Of a stretch of 64,000 bases of DNA, positions 53,673 through 62,992 are shown one piece after another. This stretch comes from Chelonobacter oris (GTDB taxonomy: Bacteria; Pseudomonadota; Gammaproteobacteria; Enterobacterales; Pasteurellaceae): NCBI RefSeq assembly GCF_000772535.1, contig NZ_JSUM01000012.1, forward strand, positions 1 to 64,000, written 5' to 3'. The position numbers and the translations under genes were made by a program. Position 1 is the stretch's first letter. Every line of letters begins with the position of its first letter. Under the pieces are notes generated by a model. That model searched no databases and had not been told where the DNA came from. It was given only the letters and a program-made list of their open reading frames with translations.

Positions 53673-56420
53673 ATGCGCAAGCGGTGTTTGCTGGTGTTGG
53701 TGGCGTTGCTGATCTTGTCGGCAACCGTACTTTTCTATCTGTTACAGGGTAACGGAGTGCAGCGGATCGCCAATTATTTTCTTGCACCGGACTACCAATT
53801 GACACTGGAACAGCCCTTCAGACTTGATTCCGGCGGCATCAGCCAACCTGCGATCCGGCTACAAATTGCCGATTGCCCGTTGGCGCAAGCGCAAGATATC
53901 CGGTTGGCGTGGCGGACACGCAAACTGGTTTTGCAGCGATTGCAGCTCGATTATGCCTGCTTGCAACCGCTGCTCAAGCAACAGGATAACGAACAACCGA
54001 GTCCGCCGTTTACACTCCGGCGCTTATTTGCGCTGCTGCCGCTAGGGGAGTTGGATATTGCCGAGCTGAATTGGGTCAATACCGACGGTGTGGAAAATCC
54101 GCAATTGCAGCAAATTTTGACGGCAACGACCAATATAAGTGCGGTTCGTGACGGGGAGGAACTGCGCCTGCACCTGCGCGCCGAGCAACAGGGCGCACAG
54201 CCGCAAAATCCATTGTTTAATCTGGACGGTGTACTGAATAGGCAGGATTTGAGCGTAACCGCCACCTATCAACCGGACAGCGAACAATACAACCATGTCA
54301 CGCTGAAAAGCAAATTGGCGGAGCGTTTCGATCAATTGCCGTTAAACGGCGATGTGGATTTCGGCTGGCGTTCGCCCAACCTGATTATTCCGCAGGGCGG
54401 CATCAAACTGCACTGGCAAGCGGAGCAGGCAACACTGCAATTGTATGAAGTGGCGGAACAAACGGAACATGAATTGTTAAATCTGCCGTTTGATATAACA
54501 AACGGACATTTGCATGTTAAGCAGGCTAAATTTAATTGGGCAAAAGATCTGCCGCAACCGATGAACGGTTTTCTCGATTTAAATGTGCAGGCGGAAGACG
54601 AAGGTCGTTTTTTCTGGAACAGTTTCCCGTTGAAAATCAATTTTCGCCTGTCATTGCTCTCCAACGGCGAAAAAGGCAAAGGGTTGATTGTTGTTCAGGG
54701 CGTAAACGGTACGGTTGATCAGCAGGCATTGCATATTCCGTTACAAGTCAACGGTGATGTGAAATCGTTCGATACTATTTTTTATGCCGGTTTGCCGATG
54801 AGAGTTGAAGGGCCGCTGCATGATCCGATAGTCCGTTTCTTAAGCGGATCATTACTGCGAATGAACGGTAACACCGACTATATCGACATTGAAGAGCTGC
54901 GCCTGCCGTTAGCCGGGGTTGTTGTCGGACAATATGGCATAAGAGGGCGGCTACAGGCGATTTTAAAAGGCAAAACCCGCCAATTTGACAACATTGATTT
55001 GCGCTTGGACGGACGGGCAAACGAGTTTATCGCCGGTATTCATTCCATTTTTAACATTCGTTCCGCTCAAGAAGTCGCCGGTTTACAGCAGGCACAAATC
55101 GCCGCCAATATCTGGAATTGGAATTTTTGGGGGTATGCCGACATTCCGAGTTTGCGCAGTTTGGTCGGTTTACGCGGCAGGGGATTCTGGCAGGATAACT
55201 TAATCAATATTCAGCTGTTGGACGGTGAGCTGTCGCGTTTTGCCTTACCCGGCGTGCGGGTTGAGCCGTTAAAACTGACATTGGCGGAGACGGTGGCATG
55301 GGATTATCAACAACAGCAATTGCATGGAGCGCTGACGGTTAACACCCCGAAAATTCAGTTTGATTACGGCGGACAGTTTCTCAAACCCGATATTCTTGTC
55401 AGTATTGACGGGAAAGATTTTAGCGATTTGAATCTGAGAAGCGAGCTGACGTCGGACAAACTGGGCCCTATCCGCCTGTTTTCACGTTATCAAGACGGAG
55501 CTTTGCGCGGCAATGTTTACTGGCCGCAGCAATCCGCCAATGTTTTCCAACCGCTATTTCCGCAACGTTGGGACTGGCTGATTCAGCGTGGTACGATTCG
55601 GGGGCAGACTGCATTTTCGATTACGCAGCAAGACGGTTTGGTCGCCGGCGGACATATCGTCATTCAAAACAGTGATATTTCGTTGCCGGAAGGGTCGATC
55701 AGCGGCATCAATTTCTCATTGCCTTACCGCTATCAAAACCAGCGATTCCAATTGGGGGTCAGAGAGCCGGTAGACGTTAAAATCGCCTCGCTGGAGAACG
55801 GGATCCGCTTGCAGAATATTTCGGTACGGCTGCAAGGGCATTACCCTTGGACACGAAAAATGCCGCTGTCGCTGACCCGTCTGCATCTCAATCTACTGGG
55901 GGGAGAATTGGACGTCGCTAAATTTTCAATGCCGCAACATCAGCCGGCATTTTTGCGTCTGAGCCAGATTGAGTTGACCGAAATTTTGGCACTGCTGCAA
56001 TACAATCAATTGGAAATGCGCGGCAAAGTGAATGCCGATTTGCCGTTTTGGATTGAAAATTCAACCTGTATTATTTGTGACGGCATTATTGAACAGGGCA
56101 GTGACTGGCAAATCCACTTGGGCGATGAGTTGATTGAAAAAATCGAACAGGGCGGCGGCATAACCGAGCGGATTTTGACCAATTTGATGGAAACCATGGA
56201 CGTGTATGATTCGAATATTAAGGTGAATCTGTTGACAGACGGCACCGGTTTGATGAATGCGCAAATTAAAGCTAACAATGCGTTACAAAACCCGATCTTT
56301 TTGAATTACAATCATAAAGAAAATGCGTTTGATTTATGGAAGTCGATCAATTTCGCTGCCGAGTTGCAGCAGAATTTGGAATACCGCCTGTATCAACGAC
56401 AAGAAAACCGTAGAGAATAG
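53673..56420 (+). CDS. ydbH: AsmA-like intermembrane phospholipid transport protein YdbH
   Basis: 915 residues from ATG 53673; a TTG two codons earlier (53667) is an alternative. One N-terminal membrane helix (about 4-24) anchors a very long periplasmic chain of beta-strands typical of the AsmA/TamB/YhdP/YdbH bridge proteins. The end, MDVYDSNIKVNLLTDGTG...ALQNPIFLNYNHKENAFDLW, is the YdbH-family C-terminal signature. It is proposed to carry phospholipids from inner to outer membrane, with the lipoprotein YnbE, whose gene follows 2 bases later, capping the bridge. Confidence 0.88.
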   Translation: MRKRCLLVLVALLILSATVLFYLLQGNGVQRIANYFLAPDYQLTLEQPFRLDSGGISQPAIRLQIADCPLAQAQDIRLAWRTRKLVLQRLQLDYACLQPLLKQQDNEQPSPPFTLRRLFALLPLGELDIAELNWVNTDGVENPQLQQILTATTNISAVRDGEELRLHLRAEQQGAQPQNPLFNLDGVLNRQDLSVTATYQPDSEQYNHVTLKSKLAERFDQLPLNGDVDFGWRSPNLIIPQGGIKLHWQAEQATLQLYEVAEQTEHELLNLPFDITNGHLHVKQAKFNWAKDLPQPMNGFLDLNVQAEDEGRFFWNSFPLKINFRLSLLSNGEKGKGLIVVQGVNGTVDQQALHIPLQVNGDVKSFDTIFYAGLPMRVEGPLHDPIVRFLSGSLLRMNGNTDYIDIEELRLPLAGVVVGQYGIRGRLQAILKGKTRQFDNIDLRLDGRANEFIAGIHSIFNIRSAQEVAGLQQAQIAANIWNWNFWGYADIPSLRSLVGLRGRGFWQDNLINIQLLDGELSRFALPGVRVEPLKLTLAETVAWDYQQQQLHGALTVNTPKIQFDYGGQFLKPDILVSIDGKDFSDLNLRSELTSDKLGPIRLFSRYQDGALRGNVYWPQQSANVFQPLFPQRWDWLIQRGTIRGQTAFSITQQDGLVAGGHIVIQNSDISLPEGSISGINFSLPYRYQNQRFQLGVREPVDVKIASLENGIRLQNISVRLQGHYPWTRKMPLSLTRLHLNLLGGELDVAKFSMPQHQPAFLRLSQIELTEILALLQYNQLEMRGKVNADLPFWIENSTCIICDGIIEQGSDWQIHLGDELIEKIEQGGGITERILTNLMETMDVYDSNIKVNLLTDGTGLMNAQIKANNALQNPIFLNYNHKENAFDLWKSINFAAELQQNLEYRLYQRQENRRE

Positions 56421-56422
56421 CC

Positions 56423-56626
56423 ATGTTATTAACCGTGAAACCGTTGACCGCACTTTTGTTCAGCCTGCTGCTGTTGTGCGGCTGTGTGCCGAAAATTCAG
56501 CTTGAAACCCCGAAAGAGGGGATTACAATCAATATGAATGTGGAAGTGGAACACAAGATTCAAATTGAAACCGATGACAACACCCGTCGGATCTTGACGG
56601 AAGAGAGTTCGGCGCAAGTTCAGTAA
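56423..56626 (+). CDS. ynbE: YnbE family outer-membrane lipoprotein
   Basis: 67 residues. Signal and lipobox end at Cys21 (LLLLCGC), then a short region with alternating hydrophobic residues (GITINMNVEVEHKIQIE), suited to extend the YdbH beta-groove by strand addition. Family and partner match E. coli ydbH-ynbE. The third E. coli member, ydbL, does not follow; the next gene is on the other strand. Confidence 0.87.
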   Translation: MLLTVKPLTALLFSLLLLCGCVPKIQLETPKEGITINMNVEVEHKIQIETDDNTRRILTEESSAQVQ

Positions 56627-56657
56627 AAGATCGGTTTGCGAAAGTGTTTGTTAACGC

Positions 56658-57494
56658 TTATTTATTCCCGCCTTGCCGATTTGCCCAGTCAAACCAGGCT
56701 GTCGGTAGCAGGCGCCGCAGCCACCAATAGAGTTTGGTCGGAAAAGTCACCTGATAACGGGCTTTCGGCTTCGGACTGTTCAAACACTGCCGCACGGCTT
56801 TGGCACAGGCTTCTGCCGGCAGCGTGAACGGATTGGCGTTGCCTTTGCTGTTCAGTCGCACCAATTGCTTTTCGTAGGCGGTTTTATGGACGCTGTTTTG
56901 CCAGTCGATATAGTGATGAAATGTTGCCAATGCATTCGGGCGGAATCGGCTGGTAATCGGCCCCGGCTGCAACAGGCTGACAAAAATACCGCTGCCGGAC
57001 AATTCGGTACGCAAAGTGTCGCACAAACCTTCCAGTGCAAATTTACTGCTGTTATACGCTCCGCGCCACGGCATACCGGCAAAGCCCAAAATGCTGCTGT
57101 TGACGATAATTCGTCCGTGTCCCTGACGGCGAAAAACCGCCATCGCATATCGGATACATTCCCAAGTGCCGAATACATTGGTTTCAAATTGCGCACGCAG
57201 GGCGGTGCGGCTCACATCTTCCACTGCGCCGGTTTGCCCGTAACCGGCATTACAGAAAATCGCCTCTAAAGTGCGGTTTGTGCTGATCTTAAGGATAACC
57301 TGCTGAATCTGCTGTGAATCGGTGATATCAAGCTGTACGCAGTCAAAGCCTTCTTGCCGCAAACGTGTGACGTCGTCACTTTTACGGCAAGCGGCAATGA
57401 CGTGCCAACCGTGTTGCTTAAGGTAAAGTGCGGTTGCATAGCCGATGCCGCTTGAGCAGCCGGTGATCAGAATCGTTTTTTGTGTTTGTTGCAT
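56658..57494 (-). CDS. short-chain dehydrogenase/reductase (YbbO-like)
   Basis: 278 residues from the ATG at 57494, which lies 2 bases after the sufE stop; the longer in-frame ATG (57578) would be inside sufE. Cofactor motif ITGCSSGIGYATA, NAG in FCNAGYGQ, serine in IVNSSILGFAG and YNSSK catalytic pair are complete. The basic residue in ACRKSDD after strand 2 suggests NADP. Resembles E. coli YbbO, an aldehyde/ketone reductase. Coupled to sufE-csdA by spacing only; no functional link is obvious. Confidence 0.85.
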   Translation of the reverse strand: MQQTQKTILITGCSSGIGYATALYLKQHGWHVIAACRKSDDVTRLRQEGFDCVQLDITDSQQIQQVILKISTNRTLEAIFCNAGYGQTGAVEDVSRTALRAQFETNVFGTWECIRYAMAVFRRQGHGRIIVNSSILGFAGMPWRGAYNSSKFALEGLCDTLRTELSGSGIFVSLLQPGPITSRFRPNALATFHHYIDWQNSVHKTAYEKQLVRLNSKGNANPFTLPAEACAKAVRQCLNSPKPKARYQVTFPTKLYWWLRRLLPTAWFDWANRQGGNK

Positions 57495-57496
57495 GA

Positions 57497-57892
57497 TTAA
57501 TCCAAATGATGTAGCAGGGTTTCGATATTTTTCAGGCCGTTTAATCGGGTTTGGCTCAATCGTTGGGCAATGCCGCACCGCTGCAAAAGTGCGGTCACAT
57601 CGAATTGTTTCCGTTCTGTCGCGCTGAGCCGATGCAATGCGCTTAACACTAAATAGAGCAATCCGTTCATGATACGGGCTTCGCTGTAAGCGGCAAAACG
57701 ATAGTTGCCGTCTGTTTGTTTCTCGGCTAAAAACCGCACTTCCACTTCACAGCCGGAAATCGCCGTCATTTTTGCCAGTTCATCATCGCTTGGAACCGGT
57801 AATTTTTTCCCCAGCTGAATTAAATAGCGATAGCGTGCTTCCCAATGGTTAAGACGGCTAAAATCAGCGATCAGTTGTTGAATGGATTCCAT
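57497..57892 (-). CDS. sufE: SufE/CsdE family sulphur acceptor
   Basis: 131 residues. The sulphur-accepting cysteine is Cys48 in TAISGCEVEVRF, where the family normally has V-x-GC. The rest follows the SufE fold (ARIMNGLLYLVLSAL; LSQTRLNGLKNI). It takes persulphide from the cysteine desulphurase encoded 2 bases upstream. Whether it should be called SufE or CsdE cannot be settled without a tree. Confidence 0.88.
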   Translation of the reverse strand: MESIQQLIADFSRLNHWEARYRYLIQLGKKLPVPSDDELAKMTAISGCEVEVRFLAEKQTDGNYRFAAYSEARIMNGLLYLVLSALHRLSATERKQFDVTALLQRCGIAQRLSQTRLNGLKNIETLLHHLD

Positions 57893-57894
57893 GG

Positions 57895-59103
57895 CTACTC
57901 CCGTAACAGATTCAGTGCGCTATCCAGTGCGGCAAAAAACGCCTCGACATCGGCGGCGGTGTTATACGGCGCAAAGGAGAGGCGTAACGTGCTTTTTTGC
58001 CCGATCCTCGCCAAATAGGGCTGGGCGCAATGTTCGCCGACCCGCAAGGCAATGTCTTGCTCGCTGAGGAGCGTATTCAAATCGGAACTGTTGATGCCGT
58101 CAAAAATAAAACACACGACAGTGCTCGGTTGCGGCGAATTGAATAACCGCACTTTCGGATAAGTCTGTAACCGCACTTTGACGTGTTCGGCTAAGCCGAC
58201 GGCATAGCGTTCAGCCGCTCGGAAATCAAATTGTTGCAGCCAATCCAACACCGCACCGAAGCCGATCACAGCGGCGATATTCGGGGTGCCGGCTTCTAGG
58301 CGGTAGGGCAACGGATTGAAATTGATCCGCTGTTTTGAGACCCGATCAACCATTTTGCCGCCGTACAGCGAAGGCGATAATATTTCGAGGGCGGACAATT
58401 TGCCGCTTAGTACGCCCAAACCGTTCGGACCATACAGTTTATGGGCGGAAAAAGCATAAAAATCGGCGTCTAATGCCTGAATATCAAGTTTCAGATGGGC
58501 AATGGCTTGTGCGCAATCGAGCAGAATAAACGCTTGCGGCGCAGCCCGACGGATAACGCCGATTAAGTCGGCAATCGGTTGCTGCGTGCCGGTGACGTTG
58601 GAAACATAATTCAGCGCCACGATTTTAGTGCGCGGCGAAAGCGCTTGCTGTAATACCGCACTTTCAATCAACCACTGATCGTTTATCGGCAAAACGATTA
58701 ATTTTGCCGAGCAGCGTTGTGCCGACATTGACCAAGTGACGAAATCGGCATGATGATCCGCTTCGCTGATTATGATTTCATCATCGGCTTCAAGCTGATC
58801 CGCCAATCCGTTTGCCACCATGTTGATCGCCTGTGTTGCCCCGGAGGTCCAAATCACACAATCGGTTGACGCGGCATTAATCCATTGTGCCGTCAATTGT
58901 CGCGAGCGCTCATAAAGTGCGGTTTGCTGCGCGTCGTGTTGACTGCGGTGCACCGATCCCGCACTTTGATAAAACGCCAATGTGCTGTCGAGCAGGGTTT
59001 GCGGCTTTAATGCCGTTGCCGCCGAATCCAGATAAACCAAGGCGCAATCCTGTTGCAGATAAGGGAAGCAAGCACGAAATTGTGCGGAATCGAAATCGGG
59101 CAT
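57895..59103 (-). CDS. csdA: group II cysteine desulfurase (CsdA/SufS family)
   Basis: 402 residues. The PLP-binding lysine is K222 (FSAHKLYGPNGLG) and the catalytic cysteine is C359 (RVGEHCAQP), both group II hallmarks; SEADHHADFVTW contains the PLP-stacking histidine. It strips sulphur from cysteine to make alanine and passes it to the SufE-like partner next door, for Fe-S cluster or sulphur-cofactor assembly. No other suf or isc genes are nearby, which favours the csdA-csdE style pair over a full Suf operon. Confidence 0.92.
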   Translation of the reverse strand: MPDFDSAQFRACFPYLQQDCALVYLDSAATALKPQTLLDSTLAFYQSAGSVHRSQHDAQQTALYERSRQLTAQWINAASTDCVIWTSGATQAINMVANGLADQLEADDEIIISEADHHADFVTWSMSAQRCSAKLIVLPINDQWLIESAVLQQALSPRTKIVALNYVSNVTGTQQPIADLIGVIRRAAPQAFILLDCAQAIAHLKLDIQALDADFYAFSAHKLYGPNGLGVLSGKLSALEILSPSLYGGKMVDRVSKQRINFNPLPYRLEAGTPNIAAVIGFGAVLDWLQQFDFRAAERYAVGLAEHVKVRLQTYPKVRLFNSPQPSTVVCFIFDGINSSDLNTLLSEQDIALRVGEHCAQPYLARIGQKSTLRLSFAPYNTAADVEAFFAALDSALNLLRE

Positions 59104-59143
59104 AGTGTGTACCGGTAATCAAATATGAGCGGATATTATAAAC

Positions 59144-59632
59144 TCAACGTTGTTGCTTGCGCCACAAATACGGCTCTTGGGGTTTGTTATCCCGCCACAA
59201 ACCCGATTTTTTCAGTTTAGCAAGCTGCTGAGCCTGTTGATATTGTTGATCTTTTTTATAAAAACGGTACGCCCAGGCATAGCCGCTTTCAACCATTAGC
59301 AGGTTCACATTCCGCTTTTGCCCGTCATATACTGTTGCCAGACGGCGCGAATATTGATCGATGCCGTTAATATTCAGCGTAACCTGTTGTTTAAGAATGA
59401 ATTTTGCCAGTTGCTGTTTGGCTTTATTGGCATAAGCCTGTCCGTTTTCCGGCGCATCAATGCCGAGCAACCGCACTTTAATCCGTTTATTATTGCTCAG
59501 ACAAGTAAAAGTGTCGCCGTCGCTGATGTGAATGGCAAGGCAGCTAAATTGCGGTGCGGCGGCGTTTGCCGTTGCAATAGTGGCGGAAAGTAACAAAAAT
59601 GCAAATAAAAAGAAAAAACGTGTTATCGACAC
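59144..59632 (-). CDS. exported staphylococcal-nuclease-like thermonuclease
   Basis: 162 residues from a GTG start (AAGG 7 bases upstream). A signal peptide (about 1-25, ending ANAAA) is followed by an SNase domain: HISDGDTFTCL (Ca-binding aspartates), RLLGIDAPE with catalytic Arg and Glu region, and DQYSRRLATVY with the second arginine. It should cleave DNA/RNA in the periplasm or outside. In a naturally competent organism it could affect incoming or environmental DNA; that is inference. Confidence 0.88.
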   Translation of the reverse strand: MSITRFFFLFAFLLLSATIATANAAAPQFSCLAIHISDGDTFTCLSNNKRIKVRLLGIDAPENGQAYANKAKQQLAKFILKQQVTLNINGIDQYSRRLATVYDGQKRNVNLLMVESGYAWAYRFYKKDQQYQQAQQLAKLKKSGLWRDNKPQEPYLWRKQQR

Positions 59633-59672
59633 TTTACAACCTTATCAGTTATGCGGAAAAAAAGGGAAATTC

Positions 59673-59688
59673 AGTGACTTTGATCACA
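59673..59688. promoter_or_regulatory. CRP-like site upstream of lrgAB
   Basis: AGTGA-CTTTGA-TCACA: one perfect half and one mismatch to the CRP consensus, ending 46 bases before lrgA. The central hexamer CTTTGA resembles the GCTTGA of the 17589 site. Confidence 0.5.
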
Positions 59689-59734
59689 AATTGAGGGAGA
59701 ATTATTTCACATTTTCCGATCATATCAAATCAAG

Positions 59735-60145
59735 ATGAGACAAAAAATCCTATCCTTGTTGCGTTCGCTGGCGATTTTGTATGCCGTATTGTATCTCGGC
59801 ATTGCGCTACAGCACCTGATTCCTGTCGGCGTGCCGGGCAGTATTTGGGGATTGTTGATTTTATTTATCTGCCTGACCACACAAATCATTAAAGTCGAGT
59901 GGATTGCACCGGCGTCAAGCCTGTTGATTCGTTATATGGCATTGTTGTTTGTGCCGGTCAGTGTCGGGATTATCAAATATGCCGATCTGTTATTGGCAAA
60001 TGCCAAACAGTTGCTGATTCCGAATGTGGTCAGTACGATGCTGACTCTGATAGTCATCGGGCTGTTGGGCGATTTTCTGTTTGAGCGTCACAGTGTACGT
60101 AAATTACGGCGTAAAGTACAACGCAAACGCCGTAAACGGCAGTAG
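59735..60145 (+). CDS. lrgA: CidA/LrgA family holin-like membrane protein
   Basis: 136 residues with four membrane helices and a basic C-terminal tail (RKLRRKVQRKRRKRQ). The motif LIPVGVPGSIWGLLILFICL is family-typical. LrgA and LrgB form a two-component membrane system, described as antiholin-like in Staphylococcus and as a pyruvate transporter (PftAB) in Bacillus. Linked to lrgB by 12 bases. The ribosome-binding site is weak. Confidence 0.9.
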   Translation: MRQKILSLLRSLAILYAVLYLGIALQHLIPVGVPGSIWGLLILFICLTTQIIKVEWIAPASSLLIRYMALLFVPVSVGIIKYADLLLANAKQLLIPNVVSTMLTLIVIGLLGDFLFERHSVRKLRRKVQRKRRKRQ

Positions 60146-60157
60146 CGGGGAAAAATC

Positions 60158-60844
60158 ATGATTTATGTCTATTCGCTTTTGACGATTCTGGCTTTTATAA
60201 CCGCACTTCGGATCAGTAAATACTGGAAATCGATTGTGTTTAACTCTTTTGTGTTGACTCTGTTGCTGTTGGCGGCGATATTGCTGTTGTTGAATATTCC
60301 CTATGACAGCTACATGCAGGGCAATGCGCCGTTAAACAGTTTGTTGGGGCCGGCGATTGTTGCATTGGCGCTGCCGCTGTATGAACAGCTGCGCCAAATC
60401 AGTAGTCGTTGGCGCAGTATTTTACTGATTACCGGCGTTGCTTCCGTTTTTGCGATGTTTAGCGGTGCGGTATTGGCGCTGTTATTGGGCGGAAGCGTGG
60501 AAATTGTCGCCACCGTGTTGCCGAAATCGTTGAGCACGCCGATTGCGATGGCCGTGGCGGAAACGGTCGGGGGCATACCGTCCGTGGCGGCGGTCGGTGT
60601 GGTTTTGGCGGGGTTGCAAGGCTCGATTTTCGGTTATCTGATTTTGAAAAAAATCGGCTTAAAACACCCTGAAGCCATCGGCTTGTCGATCGGCGCTGTT
60701 TCACACGCCCTCGGCACTGCCCGCACGTTGGAAGTGGATCAACAGGCGGGGGTATACAGTTCAATCGCACTGGTGTTGTGCGGGATTATCAGTTCGGTGT
60801 TGGCACCGTTGGTATTTCGGCTGGTGATTGTGCTGTTTGCCTGA
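60158..60844 (+). CDS. lrgB: LrgB/CidB family membrane protein
   Basis: 228 residues, about seven membrane helices; family motifs include LGPAIVALALPLYEQ, PKSLSTPIAMAVAETVGG and GAVSHALGTARTLE. Partner of LrgA. The CRP-like site before the operon and the lactate genes elsewhere in the window make a pyruvate or overflow-metabolite role plausible, but the sequence alone does not show it. Its stop lies 1 base from the stop of the convergent GH3 gene. Confidence 0.92.
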   Translation: MIYVYSLLTILAFITALRISKYWKSIVFNSFVLTLLLLAAILLLLNIPYDSYMQGNAPLNSLLGPAIVALALPLYEQLRQISSRWRSILLITGVASVFAMFSGAVLALLLGGSVEIVATVLPKSLSTPIAMAVAETVGGIPSVAAVGVVLAGLQGSIFGYLILKKIGLKHPEAIGLSIGAVSHALGTARTLEVDQQAGVYSSIALVLCGIISSVLAPLVFRLVIVLFA

Positions 60845-60845
60845 A

Positions 60846-62828
60846 TCAGTGCGGCAGTCCGAATCCGATATGATAGAGCGGTGCGTGGCTGTCGCTCGGC
60901 ACATCGGGCAGCTGTTCCGCCACCGCTTTCATCGATGACGGCAATTCAAACGGTAATTTGCCGCTGAAATCGGCTTGACTGACTAACGCCGCCAAGAGCG
61001 CTTCATCGCTGATGCCGAAATTAGCAACCAATGCAGAAGCGTGAGCTTGGATATTCCCCAAAATAGCCGGGCGATCCAGATAGACCGTGACAACGGTCGG
61101 CACGATTCGGGCGGTGTTTCTGATCAATTGATAATCCGTATTGTCCGAACTGAAATCCAGTGAGCCTTCATGTTGGCGTGCGCCGAAAAAATAGGTCGGG
61201 TGCAGAATTTCATAAGGCGTAGCGATACGAATAACGGCCGCATCGGCCTTTTCCGGCGTGGTGACCACGTCAAATCCCAGTGCGGTAGCGGCTTTGGCGT
61301 CGATATTGTGTAGGAAAATCTTGCTTTTTCTGTTGAGCGGCAGGATATGTTGTTGGTTTTTAAGCAAAACCAGTGATTTTATTTGCGCTTTGCGGGCTTC
61401 TTTCCGCCATGTCGGATTACCGACCACTGCCTCGGCATGTTCGGGATCAACGAAAGGTGTTTCGAATAAACCGATGGCAAATTTTTGGATTAAAATGCGT
61501 TTTACCGACAGATCCAGACGCGCCTCGTCCAAGCGGCGCTGTTGTACCGCAGTGACAATCAAATCCGTGTTGGACACACCGCCGAATTGATCGATACCGG
61601 CATTCAACGCTTTGATAAAACGTTGCTGTTGGGTGAGCTTTTCCACGCCCCAAGGTGCGCCCGGCGGAAGCGACGGTACGTGATTAACCGCTCCTTCTCG
61701 GCATTCGGAAGAACAATCATGGGTGATTAACCAGTCACTGAGAATCACGCCCTCAAACCCGTATTGCCGCCGTAACAAATCGGTCAGCAAAGTGCGGTTG
61801 AATCCGACCGCAACGGGTTCCGGCGCTTTTCCGTTCAGCTGCACGTCTTTTAGAATCGAATAAGCGGGCATGACGGCGGCGACATTGGCTTCAAAAGCGC
61901 CGGTAAACGGGTAGATGTGTTGCGGCAGGCTGTTGCCCGGAAAAACGGCATATTTGCCGTAGGCGTTATGACTGTCCCAGCCGTCTTGTGCCGCACCGTA
62001 ACCGACCCAGTGTTTCACCACTGAAACGACACTGCCGGAATGCAGTCCGCGACTGCCGTTTTGCATACCTTCGATATAGGCTTTTACCATGCGTTTCACG
62101 ATGTCGGCATTTTCGCCGAAAGTACCGTCAATCCTCGGCCAGCGGGGTTCGGTGGCTAAATCGGCTTGTGGTGAAAGTGCGATATGAATCCCGGTCGCCC
62201 GATACTCTTGCCGGACGCTGTCCGCATAGCGTTTAGTGATGTTTTCATCATTAATTGCACCGAAGCCGAGAAATTCCGGCCATTTGGTGAACTTTCCGGC
62301 AGAAACACTCATGCCGTCGAGTTGGGTGAACGAATTACGGGGATCGGAGCTGATACTGATTGGAATGCCGAGACGAGTATTTTCAGCCAGTTCTTGCAGT
62401 TTGTTATTTTCAGCGGCAAAGGTGGCGATCGAATCGGCAGATAAACGGCTGAGCAGGCTGGTGATTTTTTTATCGCTGATTAATTGCCGATTGTGGCTTA
62501 AATCATAATGTTGCCCTTGACCGTTGCTGTTATCCGTGATGATTGCGGTGCCGTGCATGATGGTGCCGTGCATGATGGTGCCGGCTTTTTCTTTCAGGGT
62601 CATTTGCGCCAGTAAATTTTCGGCACGTGTTACCGGATCCAATCGCCAATCCTCGTAAGGATCGAGGCTGCCGTTACGATTTAAATCCTTAAAGTGTAAT
62701 TGTTCGATTTGCAGTAACGGCGCCGTGCGGTAAGTCAGCATTTGTTGCGCCGTTGTTGCCGCGAAGACATTGACCGTAGTGAAGGAAAACAGGCAAAGTG
62801 CGGTTAGTTTAGTCAATGATTTTTCCAT
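60846..62828 (-). CDS. exported glycoside hydrolase family 3 beta-glucosidase-like protein
   Basis: 660 residues. A signal peptide (about 1-23) precedes FKDLNRNGSLDPYEDWRLD, a calcium-loop-like start seen in many secreted GH3 enzymes. The (alpha/beta)8 domain holds the nucleophile Asp365 in GVILSDW, with SVVKHWVGYGA as substrate site; a second alpha/beta sandwich domain (SLVLLKNQQHILPLN) follows. The general acid cannot be placed with certainty. Substrate, perhaps a plant, mucosal or wall-derived glycoside, is unknown. It carries a 15-bp tandem duplication near residues 84-94. Confidence 0.88.
   Translation of the reverse strand: MEKSLTKLTALCLFSFTTVNVFAATTAQQMLTYRTAPLLQIEQLHFKDLNRNGSLDPYEDWRLDPVTRAENLLAQMTLKEKAGTIMHGTIMHGTAIITDNSNGQGQHYDLSHNRQLISDKKITSLLSRLSADSIATFAAENNKLQELAENTRLGIPISISSDPRNSFTQLDGMSVSAGKFTKWPEFLGFGAINDENITKRYADSVRQEYRATGIHIALSPQADLATEPRWPRIDGTFGENADIVKRMVKAYIEGMQNGSRGLHSGSVVSVVKHWVGYGAAQDGWDSHNAYGKYAVFPGNSLPQHIYPFTGAFEANVAAVMPAYSILKDVQLNGKAPEPVAVGFNRTLLTDLLRRQYGFEGVILSDWLITHDCSSECREGAVNHVPSLPPGAPWGVEKLTQQQRFIKALNAGIDQFGGVSNTDLIVTAVQQRRLDEARLDLSVKRILIQKFAIGLFETPFVDPEHAEAVVGNPTWRKEARKAQIKSLVLLKNQQHILPLNRKSKIFLHNIDAKAATALGFDVVTTPEKADAAVIRIATPYEILHPTYFFGARQHEGSLDFSSDNTDYQLIRNTARIVPTVVTVYLDRPAILGNIQAHASALVANFGISDEALLAALVSQADFSGKLPFELPSSMKAVAEQLPDVPSDSHAPLYHIGFGLPH
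62548..62577. repeat. 15-bp tandem duplication inside the GH3 gene
   Basis: gtgccgtgcatgatg occurs twice in tandem, with the first bases of a third copy, and encodes the doubled IMHGT in TIMHGTIMHGT. The unit is five codons long, so copy change keeps the frame. Confidence 0.8.
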
Positions 62829-62972
62829 ACTTTGATTAATCTTATTGTGTTCGATATTCTAAATAAAAAGTGCGGATAAGAATATAAAATAGTGAGTTCT
62901 TTATACAATCGGTGTGTTACTTTGCAAGGTATTGAATACTTGATTTTTTACTGAATAAACTTACCTTGATAA

Positions 62973-62992
62973 TACTGTTTTTTTATACAGTA
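62973..62992 (+). promoter_or_regulatory. LexA (SOS) box of dinB
   Basis: TACTGT-TTTTTTAT-ACAGTA matches the LexA consensus TACTGT-N8-ACAGTA perfectly. It ends 8 bases before a perfect -10 TATAAT (63001-63006), so a bound repressor would cover the -35 region. The dinB start is at 63040. The rest of the 62829-63039 gap is AT-rich. Confidence 0.85.

Noticed and set aside
62548-62583. Phase-variable repeat in the GH3 gene
   Set aside because: The unit is 15 bases, a multiple of three, so copy change would not switch the frame; only two copies exist.
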